A stretch of 64,000 nt of DNA from CAIWHR01 sp963773195 (GTDB lineage: Bacteria > Pseudomonadota > Gammaproteobacteria > Burkholderiales > Casimicrobiaceae): contig CAVZAE010000009.1 of the NCBI GenBank assembly GCA_963773195.1, forward strand, positions 146,246 to 210,245. The letters are read 5' to 3'. This document shows positions 26,874 through 35,138 of this stretch, in pieces; position 1 is the first letter of the stretch; the number at the start of each line of letters is the position of its first letter. Position numbers and translations under genes: made by a program. Below the pieces are notes generated by a model. That model worked only from the letters and a program-made list of their open reading frames with translations. It had not been told where the DNA came from and ran no database searches.

Positions 26874-28000
26874 AGCACTACATCCGATTCCCGCGTGCCG
26901 ACGGCACGCACAGCCGCCAGGCTCACGCGGACCTGCCCCAGGGGACGTACGAGCGCGAAATGAGCAAGGAGGGTTTCTTCGGCCCCGCGGCGCACTTCCA
27001 TCACCGCCACGCGCCGACCGGGTGGACGAGCTTCACCGGCTCGGTCAATCCGCATGCGTACGACCTCAACAAGCTCCCGGCGCAAGGCGGCTCGCCGTGG
27101 GACGCGACGCCGTTCTTGGGCAACGGCGACGTCAAGATCCGGTATTGGAAGACGGCGAAGGCGATGGACTGCCTCGCGCGCAATCAGGATGGCGACGAGC
27201 TCCTGTTCGTTCACGAGGGGGCGGGCGTGTTCTTCTGCGACTGGGGGCGGCTCGACTATCGCGATGGCGACTACATCGTGATTCCGCGCGGCGGAATGTG
27301 GCGAATCGAGCCGTCAGCCCCGACGACGCTGCTGCTGATCGAGTGCACCGAAGGCACATTCTCACTGCCGGAGAAGGGCCTGGTGGGCCCACATGCGATC
27401 TTCGATCCGGCGGTGCTCGACGTGCCGGCGATGGACGAGGCGTTCCGCGCCCAGCAGACGGAGGAGCCGTGGAAGGTCGTCGTGAAGCGCGGCGGCGCGC
27501 TGTCGACGATCGACTATCCGTTCAATCCGCTCGATGCCGTGGGCTGGCATGGCGATCTCTGCGTCGTCCGGCTGAACGTCCGCGACATCCGGCCGCTGAT
27601 GAGCCACCGCTATCACCTGCCGCCGTCGGCGCACACGACCTTCGTCGGCCGCAACTTCGTCGTCTGCACGTTCGTCCCCCGACCGATCGAATCGGATCCC
27701 GGGGCGCTCAAGGTCCCGTTCTACCACAACAACGACGACTACGACGAAGTGATCTTCTATCACCGCGGCGACTTCTTCAGTCGCGACAACATCAAACCGG
27801 GGATGGTCACGTTCCATCCGTGCGGATTCACGCATGGTCCGCATCCGAAGGCGTTTGCCGCTGGCGCGACGCACGCACGCAAGGAGACGGACGAGTACGC
27901 GGTGATGATCGATGCCCGCTATCCGCTCACGGTCGCATCGCTGCCGGCCGGCGTGGAAAACACAGCTTACGTCGACTCGTGGAAGAGCCGGCCGGCCTAG
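26870..28000 (+). CDS. Homogentisate 1,2-dioxygenase-family protein
   Basis: 376 residues from the ATG at 26870. The cupin core includes DELLFVHEGAGVFFCDWG and IVIPRGGMWRIEP; likely Fe(II) ligands are the His and Glu in FYHNNDDYDEVIF and the His in THGPHP near residue 325. It is shorter than classical HmgA (about 430-445) and belongs to the related group that accompanies DUF2783. It would open an aromatic diol ring with O2. It ends 16 bases before a cytidine-deaminase-like gene. A decayed fragment of a close relative lies at 34738-34823. Confidence 0.88.
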   Translation: MKHYIRFPRADGTHSRQAHADLPQGTYEREMSKEGFFGPAAHFHHRHAPTGWTSFTGSVNPHAYDLNKLPAQGGSPWDATPFLGNGDVKIRYWKTAKAMDCLARNQDGDELLFVHEGAGVFFCDWGRLDYRDGDYIVIPRGGMWRIEPSAPTTLLLIECTEGTFSLPEKGLVGPHAIFDPAVLDVPAMDEAFRAQQTEEPWKVVVKRGGALSTIDYPFNPLDAVGWHGDLCVVRLNVRDIRPLMSHRYHLPPSAHTTFVGRNFVVCTFVPRPIESDPGALKVPFYHNNDDYDEVIFYHRGDFFSRDNIKPGMVTFHPCGFTHGPHPKAFAAGATHARKETDEYAVMIDARYPLTVASLPAGVENTAYVDSWKSRPA

Positions 28001-28016
28001 AACAAGGGGGACTGCC

Positions 28017-28412
28017 GTGGCGTACGAAGAGCTGACCGCGCGAGCGGCGGAAGTGGCGGTGCTGTTCCAGTCATCCGACCACTGCGATGCAGGGTTGGTG
28101 GGTGCGGCCGTACTCACGGAGTCGGGCGCCGTCTATACGGGTTGCTCGGTCGATCTCCGCTGCGGGATCGGGTTCTGTGCCGAGCACTCGGCCGTCGCCG
28201 AGATGCTCAAGCATCACGAGGCGAGAATCCGCGCCGTCGTCGCAATCAACGACGACGGCACCGTCCTCCCGCCGTGCGGGCGCTGCCGCGAGCTCATCTA
28301 CCAGATCGATCCCGCCAATCTCGACACCGACGTCATCGTCGCTCGCGGCGAGACGATGAAGCTTCGCGATCTGCTGCCGCATCCGTGGCAACCGAAGCAT
28401 TGGCCGGCGTAG
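28017..28412 (+). CDS. Cytidine-deaminase-like protein
   Basis: 131 residues from a GTG at 28017 with AAGGGGG upstream. Zinc and catalytic motifs of the CDA fold are intact: CAEHSAV (H/C-A-E) and PPCGRCRELIY (PCxxC). Its length and the FCAEHSA form are nearer to blasticidin-S-deaminase/CDA proteins than to tRNA adenosine deaminases. It would deaminate a cytidine-like substrate. The placement directly after a dioxygenase is unusual and may mean a non-nucleoside amine substrate, but that is inference. Confidence 0.82.
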   Translation: MAYEELTARAAEVAVLFQSSDHCDAGLVGAAVLTESGAVYTGCSVDLRCGIGFCAEHSAVAEMLKHHEARIRAVVAINDDGTVLPPCGRCRELIYQIDPANLDTDVIVARGETMKLRDLLPHPWQPKHWPA

Positions 28413-28430
28413 GGACCACTGACCAGCTGG

Positions 28431-29666
28431 CTATTGAGCCTCCCGCACAAACTTCGCGACCGCGAGCGCGCCGACCTGCTTGCCCATGGCCGTGCCCACT
28501 TCCGTGGAGTTGCGGTAGTGCACGCCGTCGTAGATGCGCGCGTTCGCCACCTCCTGGATGAAGTCGTCGATCTTCGTCCAGCTCCGTGCTGCGCCTTTAG
28601 CGGTGGGGCTGGTCGTCGTCAGCGTCGGCATCGGGCTGGCACCAATCTCTGCCTTCAGCACCGTGCCGACGGCCCCGGAGAGGATGCAGTGCGCACACGG
28701 GTACTCGGGGTGCATCGGCGTGTCAATGAACGGCGTCCACGCCGGGTCCCGCTCCGTCGCCTCGTTGCCGTCGATGTCGCCGTTGCGGATCGCGGTCACC
28801 GGCCGCCAGAAGTTGTAGTAGTACTTGGCGTCGAACACGGCAATCAGCGCGTCGTCCATCGCCTGCGACGCGGCCGCGTACATGCGGGCATTCTGCGTGA
28901 CCTCGCGCCCGGGCATGTTGGCGACCGAACGCACGACCCCGTCATAGATCGGCGGTAGCCCGAACTCCCAGAAGCGGGCGATCTCGGTCTGCTCGGCCGT
29001 GCGTTGTGTGCTGTTCTTCACCCCGAGCGCCTTGATCTCGTTGTAGTCGCGCGCCCACAAGGCGTCCGTCAGCTTGGGCGGCGCGCCGGGGCGGAACTGG
29101 GCGGAGCTCGTCATCAGCCAGGGCTTGCGCTGCGGCCACTGCGGGACCGCCGGTATGACCGTCGGCACGTAGACACCGGCACCTGTATAGGGACGGTAGG
29201 TCTCCGCCGCGGCAGCACCGTCTTCGGCACATAGCGCAAGTACTGCCGCAGCGGCCTGTTCGCCTGCCGCAATGCCCGCGGTCTTCGGTCCGCCGTCGGC
29301 GATCTTCGCCAGCGCAGCCTGATAGGCGCCGTCGATGGCCGTCTGCTGCGACGGCAGCAGCTTCGCCAGCGTGGCGCGGTTTGCGGCCGCTACCGCAGCG
29401 TCGATGGAGGCTCCGGGCGCCGCCTGCAGCTTGAATGCGCCGGCCGGATAGCGCCTCGAGATCGAGTTGACGGCTTCGTAAACGGCTGTCTGAACTGCAG
29501 CCATCACGCGGTAGGAAGGTGGCGGCCCAAGCCTGGCATCAACCAGGATGTTGCCGGCGGTGACGTTCCAGTCGGTGACGACATCGGCCATCGCCATGGA
29601 ACCGGCGAACAATGTCGCGCCGACGACGCCCAAAGCAATTCGCAGGTACCTCCTTATGCCGTCCAT
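28431..29666 (-). CDS. Vanadium-dependent haloperoxidase / PAP2-family secreted protein
   Basis: 411 residues from the ATG at 29666, chosen for the GGAGAAA upstream and the signal peptide (1 to about 27). The PAP2/haloperoxidase phosphate (vanadate) pocket motifs are RPVTAI (near 265), HPEYPCAHCILSGA (near 310) and the last ARIYDGVHYRNST with its His. This is the layout of bacterial vanadium-dependent haloperoxidase-like proteins, which are either haloperoxidases or acid phosphatases. Convergent with the deaminase gene. A second, broken member lies at 52558-54443. Confidence 0.87.
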   Translation of the reverse strand: MDGIRRYLRIALGVVGATLFAGSMAMADVVTDWNVTAGNILVDARLGPPPSYRVMAAVQTAVYEAVNSISRRYPAGAFKLQAAPGASIDAAVAAANRATLAKLLPSQQTAIDGAYQAALAKIADGGPKTAGIAAGEQAAAAVLALCAEDGAAAAETYRPYTGAGVYVPTVIPAVPQWPQRKPWLMTSSAQFRPGAPPKLTDALWARDYNEIKALGVKNSTQRTAEQTEIARFWEFGLPPIYDGVVRSVANMPGREVTQNARMYAAASQAMDDALIAVFDAKYYYNFWRPVTAIRNGDIDGNEATERDPAWTPFIDTPMHPEYPCAHCILSGAVGTVLKAEIGASPMPTLTTTSPTAKGAARSWTKIDDFIQEVANARIYDGVHYRNSTEVGTAMGKQVGALAVAKFVREAQ

Positions 29667-29869
29667 GATCGTTTCTCCTTTCCCAGACTTCTCTTCGGCG
29701 CATGCGGGCGAGCTTGATGCGATCGGTGCCATGGCAAGGGCTGCTCCGGGCGACGAGTCAGTGCGCGCGCCCATCGCAACAAATGTAGGCGGCGCGCCGG
29801 CGGCGAGCAAAGGAGCGCCGACGAACCAGGCAAATCGAGGCATGGCTGCGGCTGGGCGCAGATAGCGGG

Positions 29870-30304
29870 TCAGGTCTGGCTCACCCCCGTGCTCGGTTTC
29901 CAGTCCTTCCCCTTCAACTCGATGATGTACGAGCGCGTGCCGGCGCCGCCGATGATCTCGGCCGAGTGCGTTTCGGCCTCGAAAAAAAACACGGCGCCAG
30001 GCGGGACCTGGGGAAAGCTCACGTTCCCGTCGGGAGTTGTCACTTTGAGCTTGGCGCCGGTGAGCGAGACCGTGACGTGTGCGGGGTGGTAGTGCATGCC
30101 CTCGCCGCAGACGCCGAGTCCCGGCCGACTCTTGTACTCGAGTACGCGTACGCGGTCGTTCTCCAACACCACGCGGTAGGAGCGCGGATCGACCGTTGGT
30201 GCATCTTGTGCCCACGCCTCGGGTGTGACGCCAAGGGCCGCGAGCAGGGCCAGGACCTGCCGCCGGCTTAAGGGGTGCGAGCAACTGCCGTCAAGCTTTG
30301 TCAT
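29870..30304 (-). CDS. Tat-exported cupin-domain protein
   Basis: 144 residues from the ATG at 30304, which has GGAGG six bases upstream; an ATG four codons earlier is less well placed. Signal LSRRQVLALLAALGV with twin Arg and AWA-QD cleavage. The cupin core has GMHYHPAHVTVSLTG and AVFFFEAETHSAEI, giving the metal-binding His set. Small single-cupin proteins like this are of unknown substrate. It lies 27 bases after the LytTR regulator gene and is probably co-transcribed with the two-component genes. Confidence 0.8.
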   Translation of the reverse strand: MTKLDGSCSHPLSRRQVLALLAALGVTPEAWAQDAPTVDPRSYRVVLENDRVRVLEYKSRPGLGVCGEGMHYHPAHVTVSLTGAKLKVTTPDGNVSFPQVPPGAVFFFEAETHSAEIIGGAGTRSYIIELKGKDWKPSTGVSQT

Positions 30305-30331
30305 ATGTGCCTCCATTCGAAAAAAGTTGGT

Positions 30332-31108
30332 TCACATCTGGTGAAACAGGTGGGTGTAGGCCTCGCTGACCGACAGCGTCTCGGGCCGTTGCTTCAGCCG
30401 CAGCTTGAGGTTGCCGCGATCGTCGCGGATCACGCTGTCGATCGCATGCACGTTGACCACAGTCGAGCGATGCACTTGCCAGAACATCGTCGGATCGAGC
30501 TCGTCGGTGAGATCCTTGATCGGCTTCCTGATCAGCGATTCGGCGTCAGCCGTCACCACCATCGTGTACTTCGTGTCGGACTTGAAGTACAGGATCTCCT
30601 CCACGGTGATCAGGCGCACGGCGGTGCCGCGCGAAGCGTTGATCCACTGCAGGTAGCGCGGTGCGGCCGGCGCGTTGTGGCCGAGGTCCTTGAGCGCGCG
30701 CTGCAGATCGGCGGGTGGCTGTTGCAGGCGCGCCTTCAGGCGTTGCACCGTGGTTACCAGCCGAGCGGCGGTCGGCGGCTTGAGCACGTAGTCGATCGCA
30801 CCGGCCTCGAAGGCCTCGAGCGCGTGCTGGTCGTACGAAGTGATAAACGCCACGTGACAGCGTCCTGCGATCTGGCGCGCGACCTCGATGCCGGTGAGTA
30901 GCGGCATATGGATGTCGAGAAACGCCAGGTCGGGCGCATGCGCCTCGATGGCGTTGAGCGCGGCCACGCCGTCGCCAGCCCGCGAGACGATCTGCAATTG
31001 CGGCCACAACGCGTGCAGCAGATCGGCCAGTTCGTCCGCCAATAGCGGCTCATCCTCGGCGAGGACCGCTGTGGGACCGGCAGGGCTTGCACGATCAAGC
31101 GCGTTCAT
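30332..31108 (-). CDS. LytTR-family response regulator
   Basis: 258 residues. Receiver domain 12-125: acidic pocket EDE (18-20), phospho-acceptor D65 in FLDIHMP, and the Lys of DYVLKP. LytTR DNA-binding domain about 150-258 (ILYFKSDTKYTMVVT, QVHRSTVVNVHAIDS). Its start overlaps the degenerate kinase gene by 14 bases. LytTR regulators bind pairs of imperfect direct repeats; I did not find a clear target in the window. Confidence 0.92.
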   Translation of the reverse strand: MNALDRASPAGPTAVLAEDEPLLADELADLLHALWPQLQIVSRAGDGVAALNAIEAHAPDLAFLDIHMPLLTGIEVARQIAGRCHVAFITSYDQHALEAFEAGAIDYVLKPPTAARLVTTVQRLKARLQQPPADLQRALKDLGHNAPAAPRYLQWINASRGTAVRLITVEEILYFKSDTKYTMVVTADAESLIRKPIKDLTDELDPTMFWQVHRSTVVNVHAIDSVIRDDRGNLKLRLKQRPETLSVSEAYTHLFHQM

Positions 31109-32186
31109 AAGGCACCGTCACCGTGGCACTGATTGCGCCGTTTGCGTCATCGACCGCCAGCTCGGCGGATGTCCCGTACAGGTCCGCCAGCCGCGCGCGA
31201 ACGCGCGTGACCGCTGCATCCGAGGGACGCGCGGGCAGCGTCAAAACAAGCCGGCAATCACCGGAGGGTCGCGTTGCGGTCAGCTCGCACGGTCCGGTGC
31301 GTGTACGTAGCGCCTCGTCCAGCAGCGGCAGCAGCACGCCGGGCGGAAAGCGCGCGTCCATCAGGTCCGCGGACACGGAGAGCGTCATGCCGAGATCGGT
31401 CGCGCTGGCCAGCGCGCGCATTCGCGCGTAAGCGCGCGCCAATTCGGCTTCGCGTGGCACGCTCGACGAGATGTTGCGCAGGCGCGGCAGCACCGCGCGC
31501 AGGAAGGCGATCAGCTCGTCGAGCAACTGCTCCGCACGCGGGGCGTCATCTTCGTAAGAACGCCGCACCGCGTCGAGCATGTCGAACAGCAGTTGCGGAT
31601 CGATGCGCGCTTGTACCGCTTGCAGCCGGGCTTGCGCAAGGCGGCGCTGCGCCTCGCGTTGCGCGACCTGTGCAGCGGCAAGGCGCGCCGCCGCCTCCTC
31701 GTGCGCGCGACTGCGCTGCAAGTGCGCAAAGAAGAGCAGGGCCATGATGAGGGCAGACACGAACGTATACAAATGCATCGTTTGAATGTCCGGCGCCACG
31801 CCCTGTTCGATGACAATCCGTCCCCGACCCGCTGTGGAGATCTCCACGCACGCGACTGCTGCGATCGCGCCAAGCAGCATGGTGGCCGCGCGTGCGTACC
31901 GCGTGGTTGGATGCAGGCGTTGGAAGGCATGGCCGATGACGAGCAGCAGGCACCAGAGCTCAACTCCGTACAGCATGTGCCAATACGCCATTATCATCAC
32001 GACCATGGCGGTCGGCTCGCGTAGCACGCTCAACGCACCGGCGAACCACGTGGCCGTCACGGCGAGCGAAAGCAGACCTGCCATCGTGACTGCTCCGCGA
32101 TGCGTTCGCAGCCAATGCGTGAAGCCGGCGACGATCGCCATCGTCCGTTTCAGACCAGGCGGCAGCGAATGAACCGTCGCGGTCAT
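31095..32186 (-). CDS. Degenerate sensor kinase of the LytS/His_kinase family
   Basis: 363 residues from the ATG at 32186. Four membrane segments in the first 150 residues, a coiled linker rich in Ala/Arg/Gln, then the His_kinase domain. Where its neighbour has IEPHFLFNVLGAVRRL this protein has IDPQLLFDMLDAVRRS: the phospho-acceptor His is Gln and the following Asn is Asp. The ATP-binding N-box is also lost (LLPLLDEALRTRTG in place of ENAIKHG) and the G-box is weak. It is therefore probably a catalytically dead partner that works as a heterodimer with the neighbour. Overlaps the regulator gene by 14 bases. Confidence 0.85.
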   Translation of the reverse strand: MTATVHSLPPGLKRTMAIVAGFTHWLRTHRGAVTMAGLLSLAVTATWFAGALSVLREPTAMVVMIMAYWHMLYGVELWCLLLVIGHAFQRLHPTTRYARAATMLLGAIAAVACVEISTAGRGRIVIEQGVAPDIQTMHLYTFVSALIMALLFFAHLQRSRAHEEAAARLAAAQVAQREAQRRLAQARLQAVQARIDPQLLFDMLDAVRRSYEDDAPRAEQLLDELIAFLRAVLPRLRNISSSVPREAELARAYARMRALASATDLGMTLSVSADLMDARFPPGVLLPLLDEALRTRTGPCELTATRPSGDCRLVLTLPARPSDAAVTRVRARLADLYGTSAELAVDDANGAISATVTVPYERA

Positions 32187-32194
32187 GTTGCTCT

Positions 32195-33355
32195 TCAGGC
32201 CGCGATTCGTTCGCGCCGCCGACCCAGTTCGGGCGCCGCCGCGGTACGCAGGGGGAGCAGAATGGTCGCGCTGGCGCCGCGTGGCGCGCGTGCTTCCAGC
32301 GTCAGGCGCGCCTGGCTCTTGTAACGTGCCGCCAGTTGGCGCCGGACGTTCGCAAGGCCGACTCCGGTGCCGCCACTGGCCGTGCCGCCGAAGCCCGCGC
32401 CGTCGTCCTGCACGGCGACTTCCAGCATGTTGCGGCTGCGCCGCGCGCGTACGAGGATGCGGCCGCCGCCAGCCGGTTCGAGGCCATGCTTGATCGCGTT
32501 TTCCACCAGCGTTACAAGCAGCATCGGCGGAAACTCGGTCTCGTGCAGCATTGGATCCGACTCGATCGAGAACGTCAGGCGCGCCCCCATGCGGATCTGG
32601 AACAGGTCCAGGTAAGCGCGCACCACTTCGAATTCGTCGCCAAGGCACGCGCTCTTGCTGCGCAGTTGCGGCAGCGCCGCGCGGAGATAGCGCATCAGGC
32701 TGGCTATCGTGTCGGAACCGGCTTGCGGGCGCGTGCGATAGAGACGTCGCACCGCCCCCAGCACGTTGAACAGGAAGTGCGGTTCGATCTGCGCCTGGAG
32801 CAGCGCCAGTTGCTGTTCGCTCTCGTCCTGCTCCAAGTGCACGCGCAACACCTCCGCAGCCCGTGCGGCGGAATCGATTTGCAGCGCGCGTTGGTGCACG
32901 TCGGCAATCAGTGCCAGGAAGACGGCTGGCAGGCCGAAGCGCAGCGAATCAGCCAGCAAGCGCAGTAGCGGTGGCAGATGGTCGAAGCCGTGCGCGTAAT
33001 AGGCATAAAGCAGCAGCGTCAGCACGACGGACAAGCCGAACAGCATCGCGCACAGGATGGGGAGCCGCAGCGGCGTCGTACGTGGCAGCGCTTCGTCGAC
33101 GAGCGTATAGGCCGCCGTAAGCGCCGCTGCGAGCACTGCCAGCTCGACGAAATGTTCGAACCAGGCCAGCGCCAGTTCGGCGGGCGAGAAGAAGTCAAAA
33201 AGGGCGGAGCCGAACAATGGCCCCAAGGACAACAGCAGCGTCACGAGGGCCACGCCAGCGAGCCGGCGCCTGTCAACGGCGCGCACCACGCGCGCAACGT
33301 AAGCGACGCCATCGTCATCGCTGCGAGCGAGCGGAAAGCGAATATCCAGGAGCAT
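32195..33355 (-). CDS. Sensor histidine kinase of the LytS type
   Basis: 386 residues. Membrane segments in the first 160 residues, then His_kinase with H in IEPHFLFNVLGAVRRL and a HATPase domain: N-box VENAIKHGLEP, G1 DDGAGFGG and G2 GGTGVGLANVRRQL. It autophosphorylates on that His and passes the phosphate to the LytTR regulator. First gene of a four-gene minus-strand set: kinase, degenerate kinase (eight bases later), regulator, cupin. Confidence 0.9.
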   Translation of the reverse strand: MLLDIRFPLARSDDDGVAYVARVVRAVDRRRLAGVALVTLLLSLGPLFGSALFDFFSPAELALAWFEHFVELAVLAAALTAAYTLVDEALPRTTPLRLPILCAMLFGLSVVLTLLLYAYYAHGFDHLPPLLRLLADSLRFGLPAVFLALIADVHQRALQIDSAARAAEVLRVHLEQDESEQQLALLQAQIEPHFLFNVLGAVRRLYRTRPQAGSDTIASLMRYLRAALPQLRSKSACLGDEFEVVRAYLDLFQIRMGARLTFSIESDPMLHETEFPPMLLVTLVENAIKHGLEPAGGGRILVRARRSRNMLEVAVQDDGAGFGGTASGGTGVGLANVRRQLAARYKSQARLTLEARAPRGASATILLPLRTAAAPELGRRRERIAA

Positions 33356-33587
33356 CGTTGCCCTTGACCGACGCGATCCGGCTATTGTGCGCCTGGGTTG
33401 GGCGACGGCAAGGGGCGGCGCCGACGAAACCGTCAGATTGGGTCATGGTTGCGGTTTGGCACGGACGTATGCGGGCGGCCAGACTTCGATTCATTTGAGC
33501 GGTCCAGCCGCGAACGGCAGGTTGGCTCGGGCCCACGGCGATCAAGTCGGGGTGCGTGGCTGAAGCGCCGCCACACCCCGACCGCAT

Positions 33588-33914
33588 TCACTTTGCCGCG
33601 GCCGAGGTCAGGCTCGCCCGGGCCCGGTACGCCCAGCTTGAGCACGGCTGGTAGGCAGGATGGCACACCATGCCGAACGGTTCCCGCTCGATCTCAACGA
33701 TCGGGGCTGCGCTGGCACTTTCACTGCGATCGGCGGCCGGGCGCGGCGCCTTCTGGCAAGGGCGATACGCAGGGTGGCAGACCGCGGTTGGTGAGTCGGC
33801 GAATGCGGCCTGGTTGTCGTTCGGTTCGACCGCGCGGGCTCCCGATGCGAACGCGACGAACGCAGCTGCGGCGAGCGTCGCGGTGACGTACTTGCTGAGA
33901 CGTTGCTCTGACAT
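33588..33914 (-). CDS. Small secreted protein with repeated CHPAYxPC motif
   Basis: 108 residues from the ATG at 33914. Signal peptide to ARA at residue 28. The mature part holds VCHPAYRPC and, about 40 residues later, VCHPAYQPC, each a Cys-6-Cys loop with a His, so two disulfide hairpins or two metal-binding loops. The rest is Ala/Ser-rich. I do not recognise the family. Unlinked to its neighbours by distance (230 bases to the kinase gene). Confidence 0.65.
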   Translation of the reverse strand: MSEQRLSKYVTATLAAAAFVAFASGARAVEPNDNQAAFADSPTAVCHPAYRPCQKAPRPAADRSESASAAPIVEIEREPFGMVCHPAYQPCSSWAYRARASLTSAAAK

Positions 33915-34515
33915 GATGAGCTCCTTCCCTATTCGTTGGGCCGGCTCCCGTCTGAAGGCGCCGGTCGTCTGTGAGCCTGTCGTGGCGAGTGGACGGGCTG
34001 TTGCCATTGCTTACCGCCTTTCGCCATCGGCTCTGAGCGAAAGGCTAGTGCGACGACGTTGTCGAGCAAAGGCGCATGCGACGGATCCGCGAAGGCGCAC
34101 GACGGATGCGGCTGATTCGGAGATGAAACTGCCGTCAGAGGCGGTGTGAAGATGGGACATCAGCGCCGCCCCGATTCGAGCCAAGAAGAGGCAGTGGTGT
34201 TCCTGCAGCTTGCGAGCGCGCTCACATCGCGTTCGTCATTCGCTCTTCCTTGCAGGAAATAGAGGGTCTGGCTGCGCCGAACGGATCACTCTTCTCGTCG
34301 GATCTCGCGGGCGGGTTCGTCATCTTTCCCGCCGGGTTCAGTCACTGATCCGGCGAACTCGTCACTTCCCGGTTGGATGTCGAGGGGGAGGTGGCTACGC
34401 TGCCTTCAACCGCACGAACGGCTTGTGGTGCGGCAGGGCGAAACAGGCAGCAGCGATTGTCGGTTCGCCGCAATCAGCCAGAGACTCGCAACGAAACTAC
34501 ACCGGGAGAACGAAA
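33915..34515. other. Intergenic region without a supported gene
   Basis: About 600 bases. Frames are open on both strands but lack a ribosome binding site, signal or recognisable domain. Near the right end GGGAGAA precedes the small gene at 34516. I see no repeat or RNA gene. Confidence 0.5.
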
Positions 34516-34728
34516 ATGAAGCGCTTCCAACCCTCGACCCCCAGGGCGGCGGCCGCCATCACCGCCCTGGCAATGACTCTGATCACCTTCGGCCTGGCAA
34601 TCGTGGTACCGGCAACGCTCGAGACTGGCGGCGGGGGCAATCGCGCGCAAGCGACGAATGCCGTCCCGCCGGCGGCGATCGAACACGTCGTCGTCGCCGC
34701 GAACGTCGACCTTCAAAACCGTCGCTGA
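34516..34728 (+). CDS. Small membrane-anchored or secreted protein
   Basis: 70 residues. GGGAGAACGAAA precedes the ATG. One hydrophobic segment (about 12-35, ITALAMTLITFGLAIV) follows a short basic N-terminus, then a Gly- and Ala-rich tail. Signal peptide or single membrane anchor. No family recognised. It stops ten bases before the dioxygenase relic, so its own end may have been formed by that rearrangement. Confidence 0.5.
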   Translation: MKRFQPSTPRAAAAITALAMTLITFGLAIVVPATLETGGGGNRAQATNAVPPAAIEHVVVAANVDLQNRR

Positions 34729-34737
34729 TCGCCCCCG

Positions 34738-34823
34738 ATGCACACGACCTTCGTCGGCCGCAACTGCCGCTCACGGTCGCACCGCTGCCACCGGGCGTGG
34801 AGAACACCGCTTACGTCGCGGCG
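34738..34823 (+). pseudogene. Relic of a homogentisate-dioxygenase-like gene
   Basis: The translation begins HTTFVGRN, identical to residues near 254 of the 26870-28000 gene, and the next bases match that gene's C-terminal region (its 27926-27973: CGCTCACGGTCGCA, then GGCGTGGAAAACAC) with a few substitutions and a codon or two changed. About 270 bases between the two matching blocks are missing. So this is a deleted, untranslated remnant of a second copy or close homologue. Confidence 0.75.
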
Positions 34824-35138
34824 TCCCCAGTGCAGTTACTTCGAGGCCACCGCAGGCGGATTCAAACGGGTCCAGTGCGAGCTCGAGCACGGCCGGATCG
34901 CGGGGGGCAGCTGGCCGAGAACGGCTCCTCGTACATCTGAAGGACCAGCTGCTCCTCGGCCGTCGGCCGGACCGGCTGGACGGCGGCCGCGGGGTTCGGC
35001 GCGAATTTCACGCAGTTGCCGCGCACGGGATGGCAGCGGGTCCCGGCGCAACGTCGTTTGTGCGACCTGAAGACGGAGGGAATCGTCGCAGGCGGCAGCA
35101 AGCCGCTAGAATGCGTCCTTTTCGACGGGATCCAGCGC
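34824..35138. other. Intergenic region without a supported gene
   Basis: About 315 bases between the dioxygenase relic and the enoyl-CoA hydratase gene. Open frames exist on both strands but none has a start with a binding site or a recognisable domain. Confidence 0.45.
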
